Of a DNA stretch of 64,000 nucleotides, positions 42,585 through 52,768 are shown piece after piece. The stretch is from Xylanibacter rodentium (GTDB taxonomy: Bacteria > Bacteroidota > Bacteroidia > Bacteroidales > Bacteroidaceae). A program made the position numbers and the translations under genes. The stretch is from assembly GCF_013166575.1 (NCBI RefSeq), contig NZ_JABKKE010000001.1, forward strand, positions 124,001 to 188,000, read 5' to 3'. Under the pieces are notes generated by a model, which worked only from the letters and a program-made list of their open reading frames with translations, was not told the DNA's origin and did no database searches. Position 1 is the first letter of the stretch. Each line of letters starts with the position of its first letter.

Positions 42585-43997
42585 ATGCAAAAAAGGTTTT
42601 TATCATTATTAGCGGTCATAATGATTTCCATTATGACCATGGCCCAAAGCCAGGTGAAGTATGTGTTCTACTTCATAGGAGACGGTATGGGCGTGAATCA
42701 GGTCAACGTAACCGAAACCTACCTTGCCGCCCTGAAGGGACGCATAGGATTCGAGCCTATTCTCATGTCGAGCCTGCCAGTAGTGGGACTTGTCAACACC
42801 TATTCCGGAACAAACGGTGTGACCGACTCGGCCGCCGGAGGAACCGCACTGGCCACCGGCAGCAAGACAAAAAACGGTGCATTGGGACTGACTGTCGACC
42901 TGCAGAACGACGTGCAGAGCGTGGCGTCATGGGCCAAGGATACCGGTGCGGCCGTAGGAGTGGCAACGAGTGTGGCTGTAGACCATGCCACCCCGGCTGC
43001 TTTCTATGCCCACGTGCCCAAACGACAGATGTATTATGAGATAGGCAAGCAACTCATAGCCTCGGGATACGACTATTTCGGAGGGTCCGACTTTCACAAG
43101 GCCAATGAAAAGCCTGAGGAGGGAAGTCTGTACGAACAAGCAGCGAAAGCCGGCTACACCATTGCCAAGGGTTACAACGACTATATGAAGAAAGCCCGCA
43201 CGGCCGGGAAAATGATTCTGTTGCAGAGCGACGAGGCAAACAGCAAGCTGGACCACGACCGGATTCCTTATGCCATAGACCGCAAGAAAGGCGACCTGAC
43301 ACTCGAAGAGATTACTCGCGCCGGCATCAACTTCCTGAGCAGGCAGCAGAAAAACGGATTTTTCCTGATGGTGGAAGGCGGAATGATCGACTATGCATGC
43401 CACCGCAACGACATCGGTACGGTAATCAACGAGGTTCTCGATATGGACAAGGCCATCAAGGTGGCATACGAATTCTACTCACAACATCCCGACGAGACAA
43501 TCATCATCATATCCGCAGACCACGAAACGGGCGGACTCGTCATGGGCAAAGGGCCGTATGAGCTGCACACAGACCTGCTCCGTTTTCAGAAAATGTCCAA
43601 ACCCGAATTTCAGCGGCATCTCAACGACCTGTACAAGAAACATCCAAAACGCTTCAACTGGACGCTTGTCGAGAAAGAGCTCAAGGCGCAATTCGGTTTC
43701 GGCGACGGCATCACACTGACCGACGAGCAGACTGCCAGACTGAAAAAACGCTGGACAGCCATCGAAGATGCCGTCAAAGACAACGGCAAGGTCAATGAGC
43801 GAATCAACGACTTGGGCGAAACGGCATGCCGGATTATATCGGAAGCCGCTATGATAAGCTGGGCAAGCGGCGGTCACAGCAACGGCTATGTGCCGATATA
43901 TGCCATAGGTCCGGGCACAGAAGTGTTCCAAGGACGGATTGACAATATCGAGATAGCTCCCGCCATCGGCAAAATCACAGGATGGAAAAAGCAGTGA
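42585..43997 (+). CDS. Alkaline phosphatase
   Basis: 470 residues with signal peptide (FLSLLAVIMISIMTMAQS). The phosphatase motifs are present: FIGDGMGVNQV (metal Asp at about 29), VTDSAAGGTALATG (nucleophile Ser at about 83), EGGMIDYACHRND, SADHETGG and GGHSNG near the end. Secreted or periplasmic phosphomonoesterase supplying phosphate. No Pho-box is defined in this group. 55 nt after the rhodanese gene. Confidence 0.93.
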   Translation: MQKRFLSLLAVIMISIMTMAQSQVKYVFYFIGDGMGVNQVNVTETYLAALKGRIGFEPILMSSLPVVGLVNTYSGTNGVTDSAAGGTALATGSKTKNGALGLTVDLQNDVQSVASWAKDTGAAVGVATSVAVDHATPAAFYAHVPKRQMYYEIGKQLIASGYDYFGGSDFHKANEKPEEGSLYEQAAKAGYTIAKGYNDYMKKARTAGKMILLQSDEANSKLDHDRIPYAIDRKKGDLTLEEITRAGINFLSRQQKNGFFLMVEGGMIDYACHRNDIGTVINEVLDMDKAIKVAYEFYSQHPDETIIIISADHETGGLVMGKGPYELHTDLLRFQKMSKPEFQRHLNDLYKKHPKRFNWTLVEKELKAQFGFGDGITLTDEQTARLKKRWTAIEDAVKDNGKVNERINDLGETACRIISEAAMISWASGGHSNGYVPIYAIGPGTEVFQGRIDNIEIAPAIGKITGWKKQ

Positions 43998-44028
43998 CCT
44001 GTGGCCGGACAGCAGTCTGAACAGAGAG

Positions 44029-44075
44029 TATGGCACATTTATGTCACGCCTGACAAGTGACACGAATGTGCCATA
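44029..44075. promoter_or_regulatory. 19-bp hairpin between alkaline phosphatase and GH30 genes
   Basis: TATGGCACATTTATGTCAC (44029-44047) pairs with GTGACACGAATGTGCCATA (44057-44075) with one mismatch and one G-T pair around nine bases. There is no T run after it, so it is not a classic terminator. It may be an operator or an mRNA processing or stability element just upstream of GH30. Confidence 0.5.
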
Positions 44076-44116
44076 CGTAATATATAATGTATCAAGACAT
44101 AACAAAACAATATTGC

Positions 44117-45619
44117 ATGAATACAAAAAGACTACTGACTTCGCTGCTGCTTGTTGCAGCGGCAGGCGCCGGGGCACAGACCTTCACGGCATACACGAGC
44201 ACCGACAGCCTGTTCTGGAAAAAATCGAAAGTGTCACTGCAGGGCAAGACCGCACGCACACCTGACATGACCGTCACGGCAAACACTGCCGGAAAAGACA
44301 CCGGACACGTATTTCGCGCCTGGGGTACATGCTTCAACGAACTCGACTGGGACGCTCTCAACCTGCTCACACGCAAGGAGCAGGAGGAAGTGATGAGCCG
44401 TATTTTCGCTCCCGACGGAGACTTGAAGTTCACTCGCGGACGCATCTCGATGAATGCCAACGACTACAGTCGCTCATGGTACAGTTGTGACGACGTGGCC
44501 GGAGATTTCCAATTGCGCCATTTCAACATCGAACGGGACAAGCAAGGCATCATCCCGCTCATAAGGGCCGCACAGCGATACAACCCGAACATGACTTTCT
44601 GGGTTTCGCCGTGGAGTCCTCCGGCATGGATGAAAATAAATCAGGATTACTGTGTGGTGAGCAGCAAGTTCAACACTCAGGATGCAAGAAAGGATTATCT
44701 GCTCTTCGGAACCGTGGGAAAGATAGACGAGGACGAGGTGAAGATGGCCGGACAACAGCAGGGAAAGTTCCCGCGACAACTGGCCGCACAAAACTATTTC
44801 ATACAAGACGAGCGCTATCTGAAGAGCTATGCCGACATGTTCTGCCGGTTCATCGACCTGTATGCCGAACAGAATGTGCCGATTGATATGGTGATGTATC
44901 AGAACGAGGCATACAGCTATACCCCCTATCCCGGATGTCCGTGGACTGCCGACGGCACCATACGCTTCAACCGCGACTACCTCGCACCGGCACTCCGCAC
45001 CGCCCATCCCGACGTGAAACTGTATATAGGTACATTCAACACCAACCGTCTCGACTATGTTGAGAAGATTGTCGACGGTGTGAAAGGCCATGTGGACGGA
45101 GCCGGATTCCAATGGGAAGGCCGCGAAAATCTGGAAGCCATACGCCGGAAATATCCCGACATGCACCTCATATCGTCTGAAAGCGAATGCGGCAACGGAA
45201 GCATGAACTGGGCTGCGGGCGAACATACGTTCTTCCTGCTTGCCGACTACATCGGAAAAGGCTGCGACGAATACTTCATCTGGAACTTTATACTGACAGA
45301 CAACGGCGAAAGTCCGTGGGGATGGCGGCAAAATGCTCTGATACAGGTGGACAGCAAGTCGCGCCGGCTGCGCTATACCCCCGAATACTATGCTGTGAAA
45401 CACTTCTCGAACATGGTGGAACCGGGCAGCCGCATGGTAGCCTATGCCAAAGAGGACATGCGTAGGCCGGCCATCGTTTTCCGCACACCCGGCGGCAAAC
45501 ATATCGTCATTGCCGGAAATTTCACCGACGACACGCAACCGCTTACCGTCAGACTGCGCGGCAAATACCTCAACGTAACGCTGCAACCGCATTCGTTCAA
45601 CACCTTTGCCGAACAGTAA
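44117..45619 (+). CDS. Glycoside hydrolase family 30
   Basis: 500 residues from ATG 44117, which begins a signal peptide (MNTKRLLTSLLLVAAAGAGAQ); the 10-codon upstream extension is not needed. GH30 TIM-barrel features: FTRGRISMNANDYS, WVSPWSPPAWMK, acid/base Glu in MVMYQNEAYSY and nucleophile Glu in HLISSESECGNG, then a beta-sandwich. Likely acts on a beta-linked glucan, xylan or fucoside; subfamily not fixed. Preceded by the 44029-44075 hairpin. Confidence 0.92.
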   Translation: MNTKRLLTSLLLVAAAGAGAQTFTAYTSTDSLFWKKSKVSLQGKTARTPDMTVTANTAGKDTGHVFRAWGTCFNELDWDALNLLTRKEQEEVMSRIFAPDGDLKFTRGRISMNANDYSRSWYSCDDVAGDFQLRHFNIERDKQGIIPLIRAAQRYNPNMTFWVSPWSPPAWMKINQDYCVVSSKFNTQDARKDYLLFGTVGKIDEDEVKMAGQQQGKFPRQLAAQNYFIQDERYLKSYADMFCRFIDLYAEQNVPIDMVMYQNEAYSYTPYPGCPWTADGTIRFNRDYLAPALRTAHPDVKLYIGTFNTNRLDYVEKIVDGVKGHVDGAGFQWEGRENLEAIRRKYPDMHLISSESECGNGSMNWAAGEHTFFLLADYIGKGCDEYFIWNFILTDNGESPWGWRQNALIQVDSKSRRLRYTPEYYAVKHFSNMVEPGSRMVAYAKEDMRRPAIVFRTPGGKHIVIAGNFTDDTQPLTVRLRGKYLNVTLQPHSFNTFAEQ

Positions 45620-45676
45620 ATGCAAGACAGCTGCTTAAAAAAGGGGAATTGCCGATAGGATAATATAGATTGGCCT

Positions 45677-45790
45677 ATTGAAAATGGAGAGTTGAAAATC
45701 ATGATTACTCTTGTCAGTAAGATATGTAATGCGGTCACATCCGCACCGACAGACAAAGCCAATCATAATCCTCAACCCTCCATTTTCTAT
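45677..45790. repeat. Intergenic inverted repeat between convergent genes
   Basis: ATTGAAAATGGAGAGTTGAA (45677-45696, continuing to 45706) is mirrored with a few changes at 45761-45790. The type (AAAATGGAGAGTTGAA) is frequent in Bacteroidales intergenic DNA. It lies between GH30 and GH78 and may form a loop that stops both. Confidence 0.5.
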
Positions 45791-45824
45791 TGTCTTAAAT
45801 CCAAACCGGTCGGCTACCGGTGAT

Positions 45825-48800
45825 TCATTTTCTCTTTTTTATTTCAAAAACATATTTCCCCGAACCCAATTCGTATTCCATAATATCACCGTTCCGATGC
45901 CCGGACAAAGCCCGTGCGTCCGGCTTTATCCTGTCATCGGCAGAAATCGGTAGCATCAGCGTGGCCTTGGTATTGGCTGGAACGGTAAACTTATATACCG
46001 TTGTCCCATCGGGTTCTATCCGCCATCCGCTCTCTATGCGGCCGTACATCGAATCGTAATGGGCCGCGGCCGATGTGAGCCTGCCCGTAGAATCGGTAAC
46101 GGGACGGAGGAAGAAATGATGGAAAGCGGGACTGGCTTCATCGGGAGATATGCCGGCAGAACGCTGCATCAGCCAGTCGAAGACACAACCGAAAGCGTAA
46201 TGGTTGAACGAGTTCATACTGTTGTTGCGTCCGAAACCGTCTTCATGTGTGAAAGAGTTGAGCCTCTCCCATATCGTCGTGGCACCCTGCGTGACGGGAT
46301 AGAGCCATGACGGGTAACCCGTATGCATCAGCAGACGGTATGCCTCGGCAGCATGCCCGTTGTCTGAAAGGGAATAGCATATCCACGGTGTGCCGACAAA
46401 ACCCGTCATGAGCGAGTACGGCGGATACTTCTTGCCGGCATCGTCATATGACGGAGAGACAACAAGCCGTGCGAGATTGTCGGCAAAAGTCTGCCGGCAG
46501 ACAGTGTCGATAACACCCAGGGCCAGCGGAACGGCATAGGAAGTATGGGTATCTATCGGCCGTCCGCGCTCAACGGAACCGATATATCCCGTCCAGGTAG
46601 AGACCCGCTTACCGGCATGTCCAGTACCGACGGTTCGCGATGTCAGGCTGTCGAGATAGTTGTTGTTGATGAACTCACGGCGCATTTTTCTCCATTTCGC
46701 ATAGCGGCGTGCATCGTCGTCGAGACCAAGCAGGGCGGCCATCTTCTCCATAAGTCCGAGTTCGTAGACAAGATAACTGTCAAAGAGCAAAGTGTTGTCG
46801 TTCTGCCTGTTCTGCGGTCCGAGCCAGTCGCCGAGATCCTTCCATGTCGAGCTGCCTCGGAAATGGCCGTCGCCCTTGTCTATGTAACGCTCCATCACCA
46901 TATCGATATAGCGCTTCATGGCTGGATAGTGCTCACGCACGGTCACCGTGTCGCCATAACGCAGATAGTTGTTCCATGGCAGAACGATGCCCGCACTCTG
47001 CCATAACGGACCGCCAAAACCGCCTCCGCCGGGGGCGATTGGAGGGAAAGCGCCATCTGGTTCTTGTGTGTCGCGCAGGGCACGGACATGGCGTTCGACG
47101 AATCTGTCGGCATCCCAAAGGAATGACATGGCCGGAACAAATACTGAAACGTCACCGCTCCATCCCATACGCTCGTTGCGCTGAGGGCAGTCGGTAGGCA
47201 CGGAAAACACATTGCTCAATGTGGAATAACGGACATTGGTGACCAAGCGGTTGAGCAAAGTGTCGGAAGAATGATAACCGGCAGTAAAACCGTCTACCGA
47301 ACTCAGCACCATACCGTGCACATCGTCTACAGGCAACGGACTGCCGATGCCCGTAAGTTCTACATAGCGATAGCCGTGATATGTGGAACGCGGAATGTAT
47401 TCCTCCACACTGTCGCCACGGGATATATATATGTCTTGAGCCATGGCTGCACGTATGTTCTCAAGCATTGGCATACCGGCATTGCGGGCATAGGCGGGCA
47501 AGTCGGGATAAAGCACTTCGGCAAAGCGCATGACGACTTTCTGTCCACGGCGCAATCCGCGGAATACGATACGTGGCACACCGGCAAAATTCTGCCCCAT
47601 GTCATAGACAAATACACCGGGACGCGGCTCTGTTACAGCCTGTGCGGTGAGTTCTTCGAAACATTTCACTTGACCGCCCAACTGCGGCACAAGTTCAAAC
47701 CGGGAATAATCATCGGCTAATGGCCAATCACCGACAGGCTTATCGCTGACCGTTCCTTCGAGACAGACCTCCTTTGCCGGTGCCCAACTTGCAGCGTCAT
47801 ATCCTTCAAGCCCGAATCCGTCATACCCGACACGTGCGTCATAGACTTCGCCTTGGAACAGACTGCCACAACGTATCGGGCCGCTGTTGCTGCTCTGCCA
47901 CTCTCCGGGTGACGTAACTACAGTCCGACAACTGCCGTCATCATACCATATGCGCAGACAGGCCAACAGTGACTGACGGTCGCCAAACCAGTTCCAACAC
48001 GCCGGGTCAAAAGAAAATCCGCCACTCCACCATCCTTCGTTGAGCACCGCTCCTGCAACATTATTGCCTTCACGGAGCAGAGAGGTGACATCATATGTCT
48101 GATAGAAATGTGTCTTGTTGTACTGTGTAAGTCCGGGAGCGAAGAAACCGTCCCCAACGCGCTTACCGTTCAGACTGAAATCATAAATGCCGCGTGCCGT
48201 GACATAAAGTCTGGCTTTGCGCACTCCCTTTTCCACCGTAAAATCGCGGCGCAACATGAGTGCTCCCGTCTCGTGAGGACTGACAAGGCGCATGCCACTC
48301 ACCGTACCGAAATCCATTGTGCAGAGTATGTTGTTCGGACTGCGATAATTCTCTATCCGGACATTGCGGAAAGTAGCTTCACAACCCTGCGGCAGACGAT
48401 ATCCGACGTCACCAACTACAGGAAAAGCGATGTAGTCGCCACCGTTGCCCATAGGGTTTATACCGACATGGCCTATCTCATGCCCGTCAATATCTATACG
48501 GGTATGTCCGGCAGCAGAGTGTATCAGCACATCATGAAAACGATTGATGTCAAAACCGGATGGCATGGCAAAAGATTTCAGCGGGAGTCCGGCTTTGTCT
48601 GACGGTTTGTAGCCCACACGATACAGACGCAGGCTGTCGGAAGCGAGCTGCACTTCAATATAGGAAGTTCCTCGCTCAGCAGCCATACCGAGAATATTGC
48701 GGTTGTTACTCATCAACCGGGTATCATTGGCACCGTAAAGAAACCCCACCCTGCCATCCTTTCCTCCTGACAAGGAGACAGAGAAACCAATGCGGAATAC

Positions 48801-49238
48801 AGGCAGATATTGACAGTAGAAAGGAATATCACCACCGCCTATCCACCGGGCACCTCCCCAATCTGCCACCGCCGTCTCAAAAAATGACGAGGAAGAGGAA
48901 CGGTTGCCACGCGAATCCCATACGGAAACGGTCCAGGTATAACGCGTCTCTGGCTGCAATGGTCTGCCGCCATAGACTATGTCTACGGAACGGTCTGAGG
49001 CAATACGGCCTGAATCCCAAACTACCATGCCACTTTCGTTGCAAACCACAATGCTATAGGCCTTCTGAATGATGTTATATCCGTCGGACGACATCTGCCA
49101 TGAAAAACGCGGATGCATGGAACATACGGCCATAGGTTCACACTCATGTTCCACCACAAGACGCTCCACGCTCATCTTGGCATTACAAATCGCGGAAACA
49201 TTAAGAGTCATGAAAAGAAGAATTAATATATGTTTCAT
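45825..49238 (-). CDS. Alpha-L-rhamnosidase, GH78
   Basis: 1137 residues. Signal peptide 1-20, then N-terminal and concanavalin-like accessory domains (about 25-320), the bac-rhamnosidase domain (RKARLYVTARGIYDFSLNGKRVGDGFFAPG) and an (alpha/alpha)6 barrel with PTDCPQRNERMGWSGD (catalytic Glu) and GATTIWERLNSF (second Glu). The Asn in QRNERMGW replaces the common Asp. Removes terminal rhamnose from pectic or flavonoid-type glycans, probably in the periplasm. Overlaps GH2 by four bases, so translation is coupled. Confidence 0.93.
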   Translation of the reverse strand: MKHILILLFMTLNVSAICNAKMSVERLVVEHECEPMAVCSMHPRFSWQMSSDGYNIIQKAYSIVVCNESGMVVWDSGRIASDRSVDIVYGGRPLQPETRYTWTVSVWDSRGNRSSSSSFFETAVADWGGARWIGGGDIPFYCQYLPVFRIGFSVSLSGGKDGRVGFLYGANDTRLMSNNRNILGMAAERGTSYIEVQLASDSLRLYRVGYKPSDKAGLPLKSFAMPSGFDINRFHDVLIHSAAGHTRIDIDGHEIGHVGINPMGNGGDYIAFPVVGDVGYRLPQGCEATFRNVRIENYRSPNNILCTMDFGTVSGMRLVSPHETGALMLRRDFTVEKGVRKARLYVTARGIYDFSLNGKRVGDGFFAPGLTQYNKTHFYQTYDVTSLLREGNNVAGAVLNEGWWSGGFSFDPACWNWFGDRQSLLACLRIWYDDGSCRTVVTSPGEWQSSNSGPIRCGSLFQGEVYDARVGYDGFGLEGYDAASWAPAKEVCLEGTVSDKPVGDWPLADDYSRFELVPQLGGQVKCFEELTAQAVTEPRPGVFVYDMGQNFAGVPRIVFRGLRRGQKVVMRFAEVLYPDLPAYARNAGMPMLENIRAAMAQDIYISRGDSVEEYIPRSTYHGYRYVELTGIGSPLPVDDVHGMVLSSVDGFTAGYHSSDTLLNRLVTNVRYSTLSNVFSVPTDCPQRNERMGWSGDVSVFVPAMSFLWDADRFVERHVRALRDTQEPDGAFPPIAPGGGGFGGPLWQSAGIVLPWNNYLRYGDTVTVREHYPAMKRYIDMVMERYIDKGDGHFRGSSTWKDLGDWLGPQNRQNDNTLLFDSYLVYELGLMEKMAALLGLDDDARRYAKWRKMRREFINNNYLDSLTSRTVGTGHAGKRVSTWTGYIGSVERGRPIDTHTSYAVPLALGVIDTVCRQTFADNLARLVVSPSYDDAGKKYPPYSLMTGFVGTPWICYSLSDNGHAAEAYRLLMHTGYPSWLYPVTQGATTIWERLNSFTHEDGFGRNNSMNSFNHYAFGCVFDWLMQRSAGISPDEASPAFHHFFLRPVTDSTGRLTSAAAHYDSMYGRIESGWRIEPDGTTVYKFTVPANTKATLMLPISADDRIKPDARALSGHRNGDIMEYELGSGKYVFEIKKRK

Positions 49239-51652
49239 TCGAATGTAAGTTTTATTGTCTTCCTGAGTTGTTTTCCATCTTTAACATCTGCCGTCACAAT
49301 GACGGCAGACTTGCCACGCCGTCCGTTACTGCGCACAACAGCAAGAGCACGGCCCTTCCACGCACGATGGATATTGTCAAAGTACGGATCTTCGTCCTTT
49401 ATGTCGGCATTGCCAAGAGCTTGAAGCATAGCCGCACCGGTAACATCTACCGTCAGCATATTATCGGCCACGGGCACAGTACGACCTTCGGCATCCAATA
49501 TCTCGATGACAACAAATGAAAGGTCTTGACCGTCTGCCTTTATATGGCTGCGGTCGGGTGTCAACCGAACGGCGGCCGGCTCTCCGGCTGTTGCCAATGT
49601 CACCGTTTCACACACACTTCCGCCAGATATCCCCTCAGCTCTAAGAACGCCCGGACGGTACGGAACAGCGAACACTGCCTTCGTTTCCTTCACTTCTTTC
49701 TCACCCACGAGACGATTGTCCTGATACAGTTTTACCTTAGGATAGTGTGAATATACCTCGACATCGATATTGCGCCCTTCATGTCCCGGCCAATTCCAAC
49801 TTTCAAACGTGGGCCATGTGCCCCACAGTGTTGTCTTTATCTGTCCGTGATAACCGTCAGGTTCTTTCACTGCAATGAACAGATGTTCGTCATTTTCGTT
49901 CCAAAGCATTGAACGGTAATGGCTTATAGGTTTGCGAAATCCGGTGAGATCAATATCTCCGCAATATGATGCGTGCCACGGATATAGCGGACGATGATAG
50001 TGCTCACCTTCCACATCACCTTCATAATACCAGCGTCCTATTCCCGACTCACCGATATAGTCCATGGCTGTCCAGACAAAATCACCTATTATATATGTAT
50101 TGTCTTTTGCCTTACAGTAGTTCTTCCACGCATCGTTGGGATATGACTCGGTCTGCATCATCACCCGCGACGGAACTCGTTTGTGGTCGCTTTCCGACTT
50201 ATGTATCATATAGTTATATCCGGTAATGTCATGTTCGGCAGCCAACGGGTCGTATATATCCCAGTCGTTGTCCCATGATGCCAATGCCGAAGTAACCGGG
50301 CGGGTCGGGTCAAGCCGGCGGCACAGACTGGCAAGTTTACGGGCTGTAGTCACCACTTCTATCTTTTTACGCTCTATCACCTCATTACCGATACTCCAGC
50401 AGAATACAGACGGATGGTTACGGTCGCGCAGTACCATGGCTTCCACGTCACTTTGCCACCAACGGTCGAAAAGAACATGATAGTCGTAATCATTCTTCTT
50501 GTCACGCCATCCGTCAAAAGCCTCGTCTATAACGAGCATACCCACCTCGTCGCAAGCATGCAGGAATGCTTCGGAAGGAACGTTGTGGGAAGTGCGCAGA
50601 GCATTGAATCCGGCTTTCTTGAGCTGTTCCACACGGTAACGCTCGGCACGGTCGAAAGCTGCCGCTCCCAATATGCCATTGTCATGATGGACGCAACCAC
50701 CGTTGAGCAGTATGGACTCGCCGTTAAGCAGCAAACCGCTGTCAGCAGACCATGCAATGGTACGAAACCCGAACCTTTCCTCCACCTCGTCTATTATACG
50801 GCCGTTTTCCTTTACAACTATGCGGGCTGTATAGAGATTGGGGGACGATGGCGACCACGGTTTTGCATCGGGCAAACGGATAGTGTGTCTTACCGTAACA
50901 GGCTCACCACCGGTCTTCACGCTGCAATTCTCACTTACTGCAACTCCCTCTATATATGCTGTCACCTCAAGCATTCGTTCTTTCAAGTCTCCGCCATCCA
51001 TGCCGTCATCGTCAGCCTTTGGTTTTTCCTTCGTCACAACAGCATCACTGACAATAGAGGTGGATATTACTGCCGTATTAAGGTCGGGAGTGACTATATG
51101 CACACCATGGTTTGCCACATGGGTTTGCCCTGTCTCTATCAACCAAACATTACGGTAAATACCCGAACCGCTATACCATCGGCAATTCTTCTGTTGGGAA
51201 TTGTCCACTTTCACGGCTACAGTATTCCTGCCTTTATGCACATAAGGCGTTACATCGACAAAGAACGACGAATATCCGTAGGGGTATCCTCCCGCATGAT
51301 GACCGTTGACATAGACTTCCGCATTCATATATACACCCTCGAAATACAGTTGCATCTTCCTGCCGGATGTTGATGTAGAAATGTCAAATGTCTTACGATA
51401 CCACCCTATTCCCGTTGGCAGATATCCGCCATCATTACCGGCCGGTGCGTTTCTGTCAAACTTTTCACGTATGCTCCAATCGTGTGGAAGAGTGAGTCTG
51501 GACCAGTCTCGGCTGTCAAACCCAGGATTCTTTGCTTCCGATATATCGGCAAGCATAAAGCACCAGTTGTCGTTGAACAATCGTCTCCTTGTACCGGACA
51601 ATATGGTGAGAGACACTATAAAAAACAAAGACAACAAAAACAATTTCCTCAT
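49235..51652 (-). CDS. Beta-galactosidase-type glycoside hydrolase, GH2
   Basis: 805 residues with signal peptide (LFLLSLFFIVSLTILSG). GH2 sugar-binding domain (about 40-190), Ig-like domain, TIM barrel with FNALRTSHNVPSEAFLHACDEVGMLVIDEAFDGW, acid/base Glu in WSIGNEVIE and nucleophile Glu in MMQTESYPND, plus C-terminal DUF4982/Ig-type domains. Possible beta-galactosidase or beta-glucuronidase. First gene of the GH2-GH78 pair. Confidence 0.92.
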   Translation of the reverse strand: MRKLFLLSLFFIVSLTILSGTRRRLFNDNWCFMLADISEAKNPGFDSRDWSRLTLPHDWSIREKFDRNAPAGNDGGYLPTGIGWYRKTFDISTSTSGRKMQLYFEGVYMNAEVYVNGHHAGGYPYGYSSFFVDVTPYVHKGRNTVAVKVDNSQQKNCRWYSGSGIYRNVWLIETGQTHVANHGVHIVTPDLNTAVISTSIVSDAVVTKEKPKADDDGMDGGDLKERMLEVTAYIEGVAVSENCSVKTGGEPVTVRHTIRLPDAKPWSPSSPNLYTARIVVKENGRIIDEVEERFGFRTIAWSADSGLLLNGESILLNGGCVHHDNGILGAAAFDRAERYRVEQLKKAGFNALRTSHNVPSEAFLHACDEVGMLVIDEAFDGWRDKKNDYDYHVLFDRWWQSDVEAMVLRDRNHPSVFCWSIGNEVIERKKIEVVTTARKLASLCRRLDPTRPVTSALASWDNDWDIYDPLAAEHDITGYNYMIHKSESDHKRVPSRVMMQTESYPNDAWKNYCKAKDNTYIIGDFVWTAMDYIGESGIGRWYYEGDVEGEHYHRPLYPWHASYCGDIDLTGFRKPISHYRSMLWNENDEHLFIAVKEPDGYHGQIKTTLWGTWPTFESWNWPGHEGRNIDVEVYSHYPKVKLYQDNRLVGEKEVKETKAVFAVPYRPGVLRAEGISGGSVCETVTLATAGEPAAVRLTPDRSHIKADGQDLSFVVIEILDAEGRTVPVADNMLTVDVTGAAMLQALGNADIKDEDPYFDNIHRAWKGRALAVVRSNGRRGKSAVIVTADVKDGKQLRKTIKLTFE

Positions 51653-51990
51653 AATCAGTTAGTTTGTAAGTTATTAGGTTTGTTCCACAAAATTAAATAT
51701 AAATTATCAAAGACTATAAAATATCTGTCAATTTAGAGTTTTTTAATCATACCATCTTTGGTAAGCAACCATAAAGACACTGAATTCAATGACACACAAA
51801 ACATACTGTTTTCTTTATAGATACGTATAAAGGAAGATTGATACTTGCCCAAGGCTTGGTTTTACATGCGACATAAGTCCGACACACGGTCTGGTATATT
51901 ATTCTCTCCTTAACAACCCCTTACAACATTACTATTCAGACTTTTATTCGATTTTATGATAAAAAGCTCGTAGTTCTCAGCTTTTTGTCG
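51653..51990. other. Intergenic region, no gene
   Basis: Between divergent GH2 and alkD. A CAAAATTA (51688-51695), read on the minus strand as TAATTTTG, may be the GH2 -7 box. Nothing else of note is seen. Confidence 0.5.
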
Positions 51991-51998
51991 TATATTTG
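51991..51998 (+). promoter_or_regulatory. -7 box of the AlkD-like gene
   Basis: TATATTTG ends nine bases before the ATG at 52007, so the leader is only a few bases long. No -33 TTTG is evident. Confidence 0.5.
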
Positions 51999-52006
51999 CC
52001 AATGTT

Positions 52007-52720
52007 ATGAATACATCAGAACATATCATCAGCGATTTGCGGGCTGTAGCCATTGAAGAAAAACGCCAAGGCATGGCCCGCTTTTTCAAGACAGGCAAAG
52101 GAGAATATGGCGAAGGAGACATATTTCTCGGTGTCACAGTTCCATGCGTCAGACGTGTTGCCAAGGCCCACATATCGACTCCACTCGAAGAGCTCCACCA
52201 TCTGATGATTTCCGAATATCACGAAGCAAGACTGTGCGCCCTGCTGATAATGGTGATGAAATGCGAACATGCAAATGAATGTATCCACAAAGAAATACTT
52301 GATTTCTATCTTAAGTATACAAAGTATATAAACAATTGGGACCTTGTTGACCTATCAGCACCTGTCATCGTCGGCAATTATCTGGCCGACAAGCCCCGAG
52401 ACCTGATTTACAAGTTGGCCGACAGTCATCTGCTATGGGAGAACCGCATAGCCATTGTTTCCACAATGGCACTGATACGACGCGGCGACACCGATGATAT
52501 CTATGCGTTGGCCGTAAAGATGATGGGCCACCGGCATGACCTGATACGCAAAGCCATAGGATGGATGCTGCGAGAAGCCGGAAAACACGATCATAAACGT
52601 CTGTATGACTTTGTGGAAGCCAACCGTAACCGGATGCCTCGTACGATGTTGCGCTATGCCATAGAGAAATTTACGGATGAGGAACGGAAATATCTTATGA
52701 AGAAACAGGCCCGCATATAG
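52007..52720 (+). CDS. DNA alkylation repair protein (AlkD-like)
   Basis: 237 residues of HEAT-like helix pairs throughout. The stretch FFKTGKGEYGEGDIFLGVTVPCVRRVAK (about 24-52) and NNWDLVDLSAPVIVGNYL (about 107-124), then AVKMMGHRHDLIRKAIGWMLREAGK, match the AlkD family, which excises alkylated purines. Likely cytoplasmic. The Trp-Asp in NWDLVD is the catalytic Asp region. tex follows after 48 nt. Confidence 0.9.
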   Translation: MNTSEHIISDLRAVAIEEKRQGMARFFKTGKGEYGEGDIFLGVTVPCVRRVAKAHISTPLEELHHLMISEYHEARLCALLIMVMKCEHANECIHKEILDFYLKYTKYINNWDLVDLSAPVIVGNYLADKPRDLIYKLADSHLLWENRIAIVSTMALIRRGDTDDIYALAVKMMGHRHDLIRKAIGWMLREAGKHDHKRLYDFVEANRNRMPRTMLRYAIEKFTDEERKYLMKKQARI

Positions 52721-52768
52721 GAAACTATAGCATAACGAAAAAGACAAAGATTTATTCAAAATACAATA

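Noticed and set aside
50414-51373. 319-codon plus-strand frame opposite the GH2 gene
   Set aside because: Shadow of GH2; no domain and no promoter.
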